A DNA stretch of 64,000 nt. It comes from JAAYZH01 sp964479695. GTDB lineage: Bacteria > Bacillota > Clostridia > Saccharofermentanales > Fastidiosipilaceae. The first letter of the stretch is position 1. Each line of letters starts with the position of its first letter. Location: assembly GCA_964479695.1 (NCBI GenBank), contig CAYZSO010000004.1:1-64000 (forward strand). The letters run 5' to 3'. A program made the translations under genes and the position numbers. A model generated the notes under the pieces. That model was given only the letters and a program-made list of their open reading frames with translations, had not been told where the DNA came from and made no database searches. Below are positions 1 to 8,511 of the stretch, piece by piece.

Positions 1-297
1 CCTTTGGGGAGGATGTATCGCAACTCCACATGGCGCTTTTCTAAACTGCCTTTTTTGTTTTGTCAACTGAAAAACGGTCCACTCAATCGGTTGGGAATTG
101 CAAGTTTAAGTGAAACGCCTTTACATCTCAGTACATGATCTGTTTCGTTCAGCTAACCTGAGCGAAAGCTGCTGCTTATCTCCCATTTTCTATCGGCAAG
201 GGTTTTGGCTGCTTTTGCGTTGTTTTCGTGCACTTATTCTCCCATAAAGTCGAGGTATATGCTGAAATTTCGGGCTTTATGGACCGTTCAGCAGACC
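1..297. other. left-edge stretch, no gene recognised
   Basis: No open reading frame here resembles a known protein on either strand, and there is no convincing RNA gene. It may be the eroded 5' part of the ABC transporter remnant that follows, but I cannot read coding sequence in it. Confidence 0.4.
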
Positions 298-777
298 CTA
301 AGTAAAAAAGAATTGTGGAACTTCTCGCTCGAGTGGGTATTGAAGAAGAAGCTAATGAAAAAGTTAAGAATCTATCAGGTGGCAGATGGCAAGTCCGACG
401 CTTCATCGGGTTCTCGACTGATGCTCTATGTCGGAGTCATTTGCTTCCTATCGATCTATGTCTTGGTTGCCGCTTGCATTACATGGATCTTACGAATGAA
501 TCAATTATGTTACGGTGTCCATTGGCTCCTGGGTGCGGGTAAAAGGAAACTGTTCATACGATTTATGGTGTATATGTCTCTCATTTTTAAACCAGCAATT
601 CTGGCTAGTATCGCAACACAGAATTTTATCTGGAAAAACACGCTAACTTCGTAACCATTGCAAGTCCTTATACCAGTAGTTGGCACCGTTGCGCCTCTGT
701 TAATCCTCATCTTGGTGCAGATCTCTCTGTTCCTAAGACGCTTAGATGTTGCAGGTCTTATTCGCGCGAATGATTAG
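298..777 (+). pseudogene. decayed ABC transporter (ATPase fragment joined to permease C-terminus)
   Basis: Near 298-315 one frame reads LSKKEL and the next frame continues ELLARVGIEEEANEKVKNLSGG (315-383), which ends in the LSGG signature of an ABC ATPase; nothing after it matches the Walker B region. From about 415 another frame gives hydrophobic segments (MLYVGVICFLSIYVLV, KPAILASI), is broken by one in-frame TAA at 652-654, and then reads on in the same frame through LLILILVQISLFLRRLDV to a stop at 775-777. That tail resembles the C-terminus of FtsX-like or bacteriocin-associated permeases. At least two frameshifts or deletions and one nonsense codon are therefore needed, so this is a remnant. 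It converges with the next gene and overlaps its 3' end by 20 bases. The family assignment is inference from short stretches. Confidence 0.55.
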
Positions 778-2554
778 CAGTCAAGAGCAAGAGTGGGGCA
801 GCGGTGAATTGGACATAGGCGTAGCGGAATTCGCTATAGACAGGTGTGGCAATGAGTAAGGTAAGCGTGATGGCCAATAAGGGTAAGCATTCCAGGTAGG
901 ATTTGCGTCTGGCAAGTAGAGAGAAGACGGCTAGGCTCAGGTAGATCCAGAACATGAGGCCGATACTGGCAGGGAGAGCTAGGATTTCGTTGGATTGGAA
1001 CTGGCGGTGGGCGGCTTTGGCCAAATCCTCTAGGAAGGGGAAGTTGTGGGCACGAGTGAAACCTTGGGTGTTCTCAGAGATGCCGTTTGGGAAAACCCAA
1101 TAGATGTAGCCGGCGTTCCAGTAACCTACGGTCTGGTCGACCCAGGCCTTGATGTACTCACCGGGATATTGGAGGCCGAGACGGAGCCAAAGGTTGAGCG
1201 CCCTTGCCGGATCTTCATTGATGACTTCGTTGCCGCCTCGTTGACGAACGAGGGTCTTGATTGGATCGGAGAGCCAGGTCTTGTAGGTGGTCTTGATCTG
1301 GCTGGTGTCGATGATCTGGTTAAGATAGGCGAGATCTTCTTCGGAGAGGGTTTTGTCATCGTAAATGACCCTGGCGATTTGCTGGGCGGGGATGGACAAG
1401 GACTCGATCCGATCTACGGGTTTCACACCTAGATACTGAAGGATGGGGAAGAGAAGTAGAAGTGAGACGAGAAGCGAAAGGGCGAGCGTGACGATGATTT
1501 TTTTGTTTGAACGAAAGAATAAGATGGCATAGATGAGGAAGATCAGCATAAACGCGATCAGGCCGTTACTGCGCCAGACACAGAATGCGATGGAGGAGAG
1601 TAACAAGAGGAGGTGGTTTGGCAGAGGGGAGCCGATTTGACTTCTCGCGCGGAGAAGGGAGGTTATGAAGACTGTGACGGCTGCTGCAAAGACGACATCT
1701 TTCCAGACGGTATTTGTGTAGACCCGGAAGTAGGGGACTAGGGCATAGAGTAAGAGGGCGAGGAGGGTTTTGTTACACGAGTTCGTGACTTGGTAGATTG
1801 TGGTGATGACATAAGCGAAGATTGCGGCGAAGAGGATATTCTGGAATACGGTATAGAAGGCGATGGCCTGATTGACATTGCCCGTGAGGTGGTAGCCTAG
1901 ATCGTAAAACAGCTTGATCAGCTGGGTGTGATAGAAGGGGTGGTGGTTGGTATAGACCCCTGTTTGAAGCTGCTGGATCTGGTAGAGGCTGTCCGGCGTC
2001 AGGTAGGCAGGGTTTGCGACGAGAAAAAAGTGGCTCAGGCTGCTCAGCAAGATGATTATGAAACTTGTGCCGAACACTTTTTTGGCCGAGTACGTGGGTT
2101 CTGTACGTTCCGTGCGGGAGGCGGTTCGTTGGCCCCCACCCTCCCGATAGAGGCGGTAGAGTGCCTTGAGCAACGCGAGGAAGACGCTACTCCCGGCAAC
2201 GACAAAGAGCAGCGCGGACCAGAGTCGCACGATTCCTTGCATCGGCAAGAATAAAGCATAGTTGGCCAAAGCCACCATCACGGCCAGTGCACACGCTAAG
2301 GCGAGTAGCGTGTTTCGTTCTAGTTTTGATTCGGTTGATTTTTGAATTCCTGTTTTATGTTGATAGAGACTCTGTAGTCCGGCCAGCAGACTTGCCATGC
2401 CGATGATTAGGTATACGAAATAATTGGCGCTGGTTCGGCGGAGGAAGAGAAGCCAGTATAGGATCATGGCGCAAAATACGGTGAGGAGAAAAGCGTTCGG
2501 GCTTGTCTCTATCCTTGTGTATTTACGAATTGTGTTTTTTATGTGCTTAATCAT
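758..2554 (-). CDS. polytopic membrane protein, GT-C / DUF6020-like
   Basis: A 598-residue integral membrane protein with a cytoplasmic N-terminus and about a dozen hydrophobic helices. The external loop around residues 181-210 carries NPAYLTPDS followed by NHHPFYHT, a pattern I associate with DUF6020-type proteins, which look like lipid-linked sugar glycosyltransferases of the GT-C fold. The likely role is transfer of a sugar from a lipid carrier to an envelope polymer, but substrate and activity are inference. It lies 75 bases downstream of a family 2 glycosyltransferase on the same strand; that pairing (a DPM1-like enzyme making the lipid-linked sugar, then a membrane transferase) fits the idea. 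The TTTGGCCAAA repeat at 1016-1025 is inside the gene and encodes Leu-Ala-Lys-Ala near the C-terminus. Confidence 0.7.
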   Translation of the reverse strand: MIKHIKNTIRKYTRIETSPNAFLLTVFCAMILYWLLFLRRTSANYFVYLIIGMASLLAGLQSLYQHKTGIQKSTESKLERNTLLALACALAVMVALANYALFLPMQGIVRLWSALLFVVAGSSVFLALLKALYRLYREGGGQRTASRTERTEPTYSAKKVFGTSFIIILLSSLSHFFLVANPAYLTPDSLYQIQQLQTGVYTNHHPFYHTQLIKLFYDLGYHLTGNVNQAIAFYTVFQNILFAAIFAYVITTIYQVTNSCNKTLLALLLYALVPYFRVYTNTVWKDVVFAAAVTVFITSLLRARSQIGSPLPNHLLLLLSSIAFCVWRSNGLIAFMLIFLIYAILFFRSNKKIIVTLALSLLVSLLLLFPILQYLGVKPVDRIESLSIPAQQIARVIYDDKTLSEEDLAYLNQIIDTSQIKTTYKTWLSDPIKTLVRQRGGNEVINEDPARALNLWLRLGLQYPGEYIKAWVDQTVGYWNAGYIYWVFPNGISENTQGFTRAHNFPFLEDLAKAAHRQFQSNEILALPASIGLMFWIYLSLAVFSLLARRKSYLECLPLLAITLTLLIATPVYSEFRYAYVQFTAAPLLLLTANHSRE

Positions 2555-2629
2555 ATGTTCACCTGAGTGTCGTGGCTGATTATAGTGGCTGATTGTAGTA
2601 GCCGTGCGGCTTTGCGATGACCTCTGAGA

Positions 2630-3622
2630 TTATTCATGAGGTTGAGTGACATCTTTTGCACGATTCCGTTTTGCTTTCTGCCATTGGTCGACTTGCAATC
2701 GGGTGAATTCAAATTGCCGTCTCTCTTGCTCCAGCAGGGTGGAGAGGATCACACCGGTGATGAAAAGTAATAAGGCGCAAATGGCAAGGAAGCCTCCGAC
2801 GATCAAGGTGGGGAAGCGCGGTACGAGACCGGTTTGAAAATAGGTTACAAACACGGGAATTAGGAAGATGACACTAACGAGAAAAAGGACGACGGCAAGG
2901 AAGGTAAAGAAAGCGAAGGGCCGGTAATTCTTGAAGAGACGGACAATCGTTCCTAAGACCCGGGCACCATCTCTCAGCGTATTGAGTTTCGAGAGACTTC
3001 CCTCAGGACGATCTTGGTAGCGTATCACAACATTTTCTACTTGCATGTTGCGAAAGACGGAGTGGATTGTCATTTCAGTCTCGATTTCAAATCCTCTTGA
3101 TAAGACGGGGAAGGTTTTGACAAAAGCGTAGCTGAAAGCCCGATAGCCTGTCATGATATCTTTGATGTCATTTCGAAAGAGTTTGTTGATCGCATAACGG
3201 ACGAGAGAATTGCCGAAATTGTGGAAGTTCCGCTTGTTTTCGCTGAAGTATGTCCCGCTTAATCGGTCGCCAATGACCATATCCGCTTGTTTCTCCAGAA
3301 CTAGATCGATCATTTCCGGAGCGCTCTCGGCGGAGTACGTATCATCTCCATCAACCATTAGATAGCAGTCTGCTTCGATCTCTCGGAACATTCGCCGGAT
3401 GACATTCCCCTTGCCTTGATGAAATTCTTTTCGTACATTTGCCCCGGCCGCTGCAGCGATTTCTGCTGTTTGGTCTGTAGAATTATTATCGTATACATAA
3501 ATTGTGTATGTAAAGGGCTTCGTTTGGCGATGCTCATCGAGGTAGAAAGTGAAATCGTTTACGACTTTTTCAATCGTTTGACTTTCGTTGAAACAGGGGA
3601 TGAGTACGGCTACATGTTTCAT
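2630..3622 (-). CDS. family 2 glycosyltransferase, polyprenyl-phosphate sugar synthase type
   Basis: 330 residues. The GT2 catalytic domain spans about 1-230, with the opening VAVLIPCFNES, the nucleotide-sugar binding DNNSTDQT and the metal-binding DGDDT at 91-95. Two transmembrane helices follow (about 240-262 and 272-295) and a basic tail closes the protein, the layout of GtrB/DPM1-like enzymes that move a sugar from UDP or GDP to undecaprenyl phosphate on the inner membrane face. It is the first gene of a two-gene minus-strand unit with the GT-C-like protein. The family is clear; the sugar is not. Confidence 0.85.
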   Translation of the reverse strand: MKHVAVLIPCFNESQTIEKVVNDFTFYLDEHRQTKPFTYTIYVYDNNSTDQTAEIAAAAGANVRKEFHQGKGNVIRRMFREIEADCYLMVDGDDTYSAESAPEMIDLVLEKQADMVIGDRLSGTYFSENKRNFHNFGNSLVRYAINKLFRNDIKDIMTGYRAFSYAFVKTFPVLSRGFEIETEMTIHSVFRNMQVENVVIRYQDRPEGSLSKLNTLRDGARVLGTIVRLFKNYRPFAFFTFLAVVLFLVSVIFLIPVFVTYFQTGLVPRFPTLIVGGFLAICALLLFITGVILSTLLEQERRQFEFTRLQVDQWQKAKRNRAKDVTQPHE

Positions 3623-3771
3623 TTTGCGCCTCGCTATCGATAAGATATATTGATTGTATAGGACTTACAAGTGAATGTCACGTAGCAAGTTGAGAGAGTG
3701 AGAAGAGCATAGAAAGGATTAGAAAATAGGATCATGATCATTTATGAAGGAATTGATAGTTTATTTGCCTT

Positions 3772-3800
3772 TTGCAACGGACGGTGATAATATCATAATA
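3772..3800 (+). promoter_or_regulatory. sigma-A-type promoter
   Basis: TTGCAA at 3772-3777, a 17-base spacer and ATAATA at 3795-3800 (or CATAAT with 16). The predicted transcription start near 3806 rules out the ATG at 3805 as the start of the next gene and favours the one at 3829. Confidence 0.55.
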
Positions 3801-3828
3801 TTAGATGAAAAATGTGGTGGTTATTATG

Positions 3829-4437
3829 CGTAAAGACAAGAAGTTTGTAAAGACAAATTATTTTGCGTTGGTCGTTTGTGCAATTGTGTTTATTTCGGGC
3901 TTGATGATTCCGTTGAACTTTGTTGCTGCAAGCGAGATGCATGAAATGCCAATTGAGACCTATCGTTACCCAATTGATTCCAGTAGCCCCACGTGGGCAT
4001 TCTTAACGATTGCCGAGAAACGTGAGCAAGTGGTCATTCCTGACTCTGTTTTGTCACGAATGACCGAGAAGTGTTTATATCAGACACTTGTCACGTACCC
4101 TTTCTTATGCGATATTCAAGCTTTTACTTCGGATTGGCTAGATACCTCTTCTGCGATTCATGAGTTTTCTATATATTGCTCGGCTTATCAAGAGATTATG
4201 CGAAGAGGCTTATCCATTTCTAGTTTATATGAACAATACGGTGAGAAATCTTCCAAAAGTACTTGGCTGAGTGGAGAGCAGATGATTGTTGAAGATGCCA
4301 TAACAATTTTGGTTCAGGAAGAAAAACAGAGGAGGCTAGGTCTTGAATCTATAGTTCCGTATGGATATGAAGAATCCGATGTATATACCCCGAGAGGAAC
4401 GGCTGTTCTCATGTACCATATTCCTGAAATCATCTAG
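3829..4437 (+). CDS. secreted protein of unknown function
   Basis: About 202 residues from the ATG at 3829. An earlier in-frame ATG at 3805 sits on the predicted transcription start and lacks a ribosome site. A basic N-terminus (MRKDKKF) and a hydrophobic stretch ending PLNFVAA look like a cleaved signal peptide. The mature part has the pattern PDSVLSRMTEKCLYQTLVTYP, then YPFLCDIQAF; I have the impression of a recurrent clostridial secreted family with this 'do not pass below M-T-x-L, then YPFL' block, but no function is known to me. It lies about 30 bases upstream of hipB on the same strand, so read-through into the toxin-antitoxin module is possible. Confidence 0.6.
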   Translation, partial: RKDKKFVKTNYFALVVCAIVFISGLMIPLNFVAASEMHEMPIETYRYPIDSSSPTWAFLTIAEKREQVVIPDSVLSRMTEKCLYQTLVTYPFLCDIQAFTSDWLDTSSAIHEFSIYCSAYQEIMRRGLSISSLYEQYGEKSSKSTWLSGEQMIVEDAITILVQEEKQRRLGLESIVPYGYEESDVYTPRGTAVLMYHIPEII

Positions 4438-4466
4438 TGATCCCGATCGGATATAAAGTTGGTCAT

Positions 4467-4670
4467 ATGAATAAGATTGCTGAATTTATTACAACAAACA
4501 GAAGAGCCGTTGGTCTCACCCAGAAAGAGTTTGCCATTCGTTCTGGCTTAGGCTTGCGTTTTGTCCGGGATCTTGAGCAAGGGAAAACAACCGTCCGAAT
4601 GGATAAGGTCAACCAAGCGCTTGCCATGTTTGGCATGGAGGCTGTACCGGGAGAGAAGGATGTGAAATGA
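4467..4670 (+). CDS. hipB: HipB-like antitoxin / repressor
   Basis: 67 residues from the ATG at 4467. A compact Xre-type helix-turn-helix (about residues 8-60: LTQKEFAIRSGLGLRFVRDLEQG) is the whole protein. In Hip modules HipB binds operators in its own promoter and is part of the complex that keeps the kinase silent. The stop overlaps the start of the next gene (ATGA), so the two are translationally coupled. The palindrome CCGATCGG at 4443-4450, just upstream, is a possible operator half or core but is unproven. Confidence 0.8.
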   Translation: MNKIAEFITTNRRAVGLTQKEFAIRSGLGLRFVRDLEQGKTTVRMDKVNQALAMFGMEAVPGEKDVK

Positions 4671-4999
4671 CGGTGGATTTCAGGATCGCCTATGTATATG
4701 TAAGAAATCGATTTGCAGGTGAGCTTCACGAGACTGACGAGGGCTACATTTTCACCTATGATCGCGAATATTTACTGTCACCAAACGCATCGGCTGTATC
4801 ACTGACTTTACCACTTCAGGAAAAAACCTATACATCCAAAACAATTTTCTCCTTTTTTGACGGGCTCATCCCTGAAGGGTGGTTGATGGAGATGGTGAGC
4901 AAAAATTGGAAACTGGATCGAAACGATCGCTTCGGCATCCTCTTAGTTGCCTGTCGGGACAGTGTAGGTAATGTCAGCGTTATGGGGGAGCGGATATGA
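4667..4999 (+). CDS. hipS: HipS-like small protein (HipA N-subdomain-1 alone)
   Basis: 110 residues that match only the N-terminal subdomain of HipA kinases: a beta-rich start (RIAYVYVRNRFAGEL), LPLQEKTYTS and the conserved FFDGLIPEGWLMEMV block. In single-chain HipA this domain is fused to the kinase; here it is a separate gene, which is the hallmark of tripartite HipBST modules. In the characterised E. coli module the small HipS protein, rather than HipB, neutralises the toxin. Start and stop both overlap neighbours by four bases (ATGA), giving strict hipB-hipS-hipT coupling. Confidence 0.8.
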   Translation: MTVDFRIAYVYVRNRFAGELHETDEGYIFTYDREYLLSPNASAVSLTLPLQEKTYTSKTIFSFFDGLIPEGWLMEMVSKNWKLDRNDRFGILLVACRDSVGNVSVMGERI

Positions 5000-5946
5000 A
5001 CTGTCTTTGCTGTGGGAAAGAATTGGCTGATCATCCCTCAAGTTTGGGCTGGCATAAAGCTTGCATCAAGCGTTTCTTTGGAACCGACCACATTCCGGAA
5101 CTAGACATTTCGGAGAATTCGGTCGAAATGCTGGCAAATGAAAGTATAAACAGAGGGTACACGGTTACAGGTGTGCAGAAGAAACTTTCATTACATTTAC
5201 TGAGTGGGGACAAAACTCGTCTTGCACATGTAAATTACTCGACTGGTTTTATTTTGAAACTACAGGTGAAAGAGTATGCAAACATGCCGGAATCAGAGCA
5301 TCTCGTTATGAGTATGGCGGATGCTTCTGGGATCGCTACGGTTCCTCATGCGCTTGTCTATGCCGATCAGGGTCTAGCTTACATTACTAAGCGCGTGGAT
5401 CGAAACATCCAATCCGATGACAAAGTTCAGCTCTTGGCTATGGAGGACTTTTGTCAGTTGGATTATCGGCTCACCCAGGATAAGTACCGAGGTTCATACG
5501 AGCGCTGTGCAAAGATTATCCTGCGTCATTCCATAAGACCCGGTTTGGATCTCAGTGAATTGTTTTTACGTCTAGTGTTCTGCTTTTTGACAGGTAATTC
5601 TGATATGCATTTAAAGAACTTCTCGCTGCTGGAGACAAGAGAGGGAAGTGGCCAATACACGCTTTCGCCAGCCTACGATCTTTTACCAGTGAACGTCATT
5701 TTACCTGAAGATACAGAAGAATTTGCGCTGCCCATGAATGGGAAGAAGAGAAATCTTCGAAGGAAAGATTTTCTCGTATTCGCAGAACAGTGCAACATCA
5801 ACCGTAAAGCCGCGGAGAAAATGATAGAAAAGCTTGTCTCTATGCAGAAACAGTATGAAGATTTGATCGCTGAGTCGCTTTTGCCTGAGGTTTTCAAAGA
5901 CAATTTCTTGGCTTTACTCACTAAGCGAGTAGAAGCTATCAAATGA
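4996..5946 (+). CDS. hipT: HipT-like serine/threonine kinase toxin
   Basis: 316 residues covering the HipA kinase core without its N-subdomain. Visible features: an N-terminal cluster CLCCGK...GWHKAC (Cys3, Cys5, Cys6, His20, Cys23) that could bind zinc; the Gly-rich loop TVTGVQKKLSL at 56-66; a candidate ATP-binding Lys88; the catalytic-loop motif TGNSDMHLKNFS with Asp203 and Asn208; and the metal-binding Asp in SPAYDLLP at 228. HipT of E. coli phosphorylates tryptophanyl-tRNA synthetase and controls itself by phosphorylating two serines in this loop; here the positions hold Thr56 and Thr58. The target in this organism is unknown. The kinase appears intact. Third gene of the coupled operon. 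Confidence 0.85.
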   Translation: MNCLCCGKELADHPSSLGWHKACIKRFFGTDHIPELDISENSVEMLANESINRGYTVTGVQKKLSLHLLSGDKTRLAHVNYSTGFILKLQVKEYANMPESEHLVMSMADASGIATVPHALVYADQGLAYITKRVDRNIQSDDKVQLLAMEDFCQLDYRLTQDKYRGSYERCAKIILRHSIRPGLDLSELFLRLVFCFLTGNSDMHLKNFSLLETREGSGQYTLSPAYDLLPVNVILPEDTEEFALPMNGKKRNLRRKDFLVFAEQCNINRKAAEKMIEKLVSMQKQYEDLIAESLLPEVFKDNFLALLTKRVEAIK

Positions 5947-6093
5947 GCTGATGAAATGATCTGAAGACAGAAAGTCTAGAAGTTTAGAGAGGGGGAGAAA
6001 GATACTACTTTGACTTGAAAAATGTTCTTCATGTTAGGCAGAAACTAAAGAGGAAAGAGTGATATGGGATTATCCTAAGGAGGAAAGATTATT

Positions 6094-6786
6094 ATGAACA
6101 CAACGTCGTATCCGATCAGGGAGCTAGCGATTTCTAGCGACCAGAGGAGACCATCAGCCAATCGTTACATTAGAAAAGGGTTACAGGTGCAGAAAATGAG
6201 AAATCCGAGAAATCTTTCACTTCAAGCTGTCGTTCGCATGTTTTCAGTCTTTGTGGTTCTTGTGTTGAGCAGCCTTTCCCTACTTTCCTGCTCAAGGTCG
6301 AGTCAAACTACACTTGCTCCGGCCAATTTTTCTACTCGTGAAAAAGAATTATCCGGGCTGATCCTTCAAGAGGAGAATGTTGATACGTATTTCTTCGAAA
6401 TGGAGAATATTAAGGAAAGCACTCAATTTGAGGCTCAAGTTCTTCAAGCCGTTGATGGGAAGTGGGCTGTGTATAGTGCTGCGGATTTTTCTCTGGATTC
6501 TGCAGGCTTATTTATGATTCAAGTTCGAGATGATGGTGCTAACCGCTCACTTCGTTTGGCCAAAGGTGCTGAGACGGTCATTAATTTCCCTCTTTCTACA
6601 ACGAGATCAGACCTAGAACTTGTCACGGCTCTTCAAGAAACCATTGAATTAAATGGCGAGGAACAATGCATATTGGCTTATGGAAGTTCTGACGGCTCAT
6701 TGGTCTCGTATGAGCTCAATGAAATCCTGCAAAATGATCCCCAAGCAGATAATGCTCACGCTCTTGTCCTTAAACTGAAAAAATAG
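6094..6786 (+). CDS. putative lipoprotein of unknown function
   Basis: Up to 230 residues. A strong ribosome site (AAGGAGGAAAG) precedes the ATG at 6094, but the hydrophobic signal (VFVVLVLSSLSLLSC) would then begin only after 48 residues. An ATG at 6196, with a weaker AGGTG in front, would give a normal lipoprotein signal of about 31 residues ending in the lipobox LLSC, so the annotated start is uncertain. The mature part has no motif I recognise. It may be co-transcribed with the FemABX-like gene 66 bases downstream. The TTTGGCCAAA repeat at 6555-6564 encodes Leu-Ala-Lys here. Confidence 0.6.
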   Translation: MNTTSYPIRELAISSDQRRPSANRYIRKGLQVQKMRNPRNLSLQAVVRMFSVFVVLVLSSLSLLSCSRSSQTTLAPANFSTREKELSGLILQEENVDTYFFEMENIKESTQFEAQVLQAVDGKWAVYSAADFSLDSAGLFMIQVRDDGANRSLRLAKGAETVINFPLSTTRSDLELVTALQETIELNGEEQCILAYGSSDGSLVSYELNEILQNDPQADNAHALVLKLKK

Positions 6787-6852
6787 CTGCATTATTGACA
6801 ATTGTGCTATGATGACGAAATCAAATGATTGTTGTCTTGAGTTGGAGATGCC

Positions 6853-8091
6853 ATGAAACTTGTTGAGCTTAGTTATGATGTTTTTGATGAGTTTGCTAAG
6901 AGGCATCCCCAGAGTTCTTTTTTTCAATCTGCCGCAATGGCAACATCGTATAATCAGCTTGGTTTTGAGTCGTTGATTTATGGTGTGGAAGACCAGGGGG
7001 AAATTATTGCCGCAGGCATGTACAAGATTGTGCCGGTAATTCTCCATTACAAAATTGCCTTTTGTACTTGGGGACCGCTACTTGATTATGGGGAACAGGA
7101 GCTGATCCGGTTCTACTTTTCTCAGTTAGTTCCTGTTTTCCGCAAAAAAGGGATCTTTTCTATTGTCATTAAACCTAACTTTCCTGTTGTTTCTAGGGAT
7201 GAGAATGGAGAGATTACAGATGAGTTTGATCATCGCGATTGGAAGACGAACCTCCTTTCTTGTGGGATAAAGGAAGAGAAGATCAAGCCTTCTGATGCAA
7301 GAATGTTTGATCAATGGGGTTTCGTCAAAGATTTTACGGATATTCATGATGACCAAGCACTCTTACAATCTATGAATCAAGATGGTCGCAGGGTAATCAC
7401 GAAGACACGCAAGAGCTCTCTGGAGATTATCGAATCTAATGATGATTTGTCTGATTTCTTCAAGGTCATGAATCATACCGCCGACCGAAGGAGTTTTGAG
7501 AACAGAGAAGAGGCGTACTTTACGTCGATGACCGGGTGCTTTGGCCAAGATAGCAAAATACTGCTGGCGAAGATCGATCCTGAACGTGAGGAAGAACTTG
7601 TCCTGTCGCAAATGAACGTCATTGAAGAGGAGATTGCCCGTACCCAAGCGCAAATTGATTCGGATGGGGCGACGAAAAAACGGATGAATAAGGTTAAGGA
7701 ATTGAATTTCCAGCTGATCCCTCTCAATAAGCGGCTTGAACTCTGCCGGAAGATGCCGAAGAATGGTCCGCAAACGATTGCCGGTGCCTTTTTCCTCTAC
7801 TACGGAGATGAAATTTTCTATACATTTTCCGGAGCCTACGAAGAGTATTACCAGTTTGATGCGCCGTACGCCTTGCAGGATGCTGCTTTCCAGTGGGGTC
7901 TGGCCAAAGGGATCCGCAAGTATAATTTCATGGGGACGACCGGGAAATATTATGGCGCTGAGGATGAGGGTGTTTATCTGTTCAAAAAGGGCTTCGGTGG
8001 CTATGTGATTGAGAGGCCGGGAATTTTTGAAATTGAAGTGATCCCCCTCATCAACCGTGCCTACCACAAGGCGAAGTCTTTGCAGAGATAG
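6853..8091 (+). CDS. FemABX-family peptidoglycan aminoacyltransferase
   Basis: 412 residues, normal length for Fem/MurMN proteins, which add amino acids from aminoacyl-tRNA to the lipid II stem peptide at the membrane surface. The two GNAT-like halves are seen in FFQSAAMATSYNQLGFES near the N-terminus and in YTFSGAYEEYYQFDAPYALQDAA near the C-terminus, followed by NFMGTTGKYYG. A charged helical segment at about residues 255-300 (NVIEEEIARTQAQID ... ELNFQLIPLNKRLELC) corresponds to the antiparallel coiled-coil arm of FemA-type enzymes. A GGAG ribosome site precedes the ATG. Which residue it adds to the cross-bridge cannot be told. Confidence 0.85.
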   Translation: MKLVELSYDVFDEFAKRHPQSSFFQSAAMATSYNQLGFESLIYGVEDQGEIIAAGMYKIVPVILHYKIAFCTWGPLLDYGEQELIRFYFSQLVPVFRKKGIFSIVIKPNFPVVSRDENGEITDEFDHRDWKTNLLSCGIKEEKIKPSDARMFDQWGFVKDFTDIHDDQALLQSMNQDGRRVITKTRKSSLEIIESNDDLSDFFKVMNHTADRRSFENREEAYFTSMTGCFGQDSKILLAKIDPEREEELVLSQMNVIEEEIARTQAQIDSDGATKKRMNKVKELNFQLIPLNKRLELCRKMPKNGPQTIAGAFFLYYGDEIFYTFSGAYEEYYQFDAPYALQDAAFQWGLAKGIRKYNFMGTTGKYYGAEDEGVYLFKKGFGGYVIERPGIFEIEVIPLINRAYHKAKSLQR

Positions 8092-8142
8092 AAGGGCGAT
8101 GGCCTCATTTCACTAAGTTCACCCCCCTTTTATGGCATCAAG

Positions 8143-8511
8143 TTGTTCTTGTTCGTCCCTCTCGGCCTACTCCTCTGGATCGTGGGGGCGAATCTCCTCG
8201 GCCTTTACATTCATCGCCATTCAGCCGTTGTCTTCATCACGTTTGCTCTACTCGCAAACGGAGCACTGTACTGGCTGCCGTCTACTTTGGCCAAAGCCGC
8301 CGTTCAACTCTCTGCGTATTCCGCATTGGCTGTCAATTTATCCAAGTTCCCCACTGAACCAGCCGAAAACGTGATTTCTGGAGAAACCATTTCCAACCAA
8401 GGAAGCAGTATGGCTCTATTGATCAGCCTAGCCTGTCAACTTGTGATCTTAGTTCTTCTCATGTGCTTCCGCTTAGCACAAACCGATAAAATCAAGAAGG
8501 AGATCGTATGA
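8143..8511 (+). pseudogene. 5'-truncated ABC-2-type permease
   Basis: Only about 122 residues remain, with two or three hydrophobic helices (LFLFVPLGLLLWIVGANLL, then LLISLACQLVILVLL near the end). In-frame stops lie just upstream and no ribosome site precedes a start codon; the first possible start is a TTG. The 3' end overlaps the next ABC ATPase by four bases in the same way that complete permease and ATPase genes overlap at 15227. It is therefore most likely the C-terminal remainder of a permease cut off when the FemABX gene and the ABC genes were joined. An almost complete palindrome (CTTTGGCCAAAGCCGCC, 8285-8301) encodes LeuAlaLysAlaAla in it. Confidence 0.55.
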
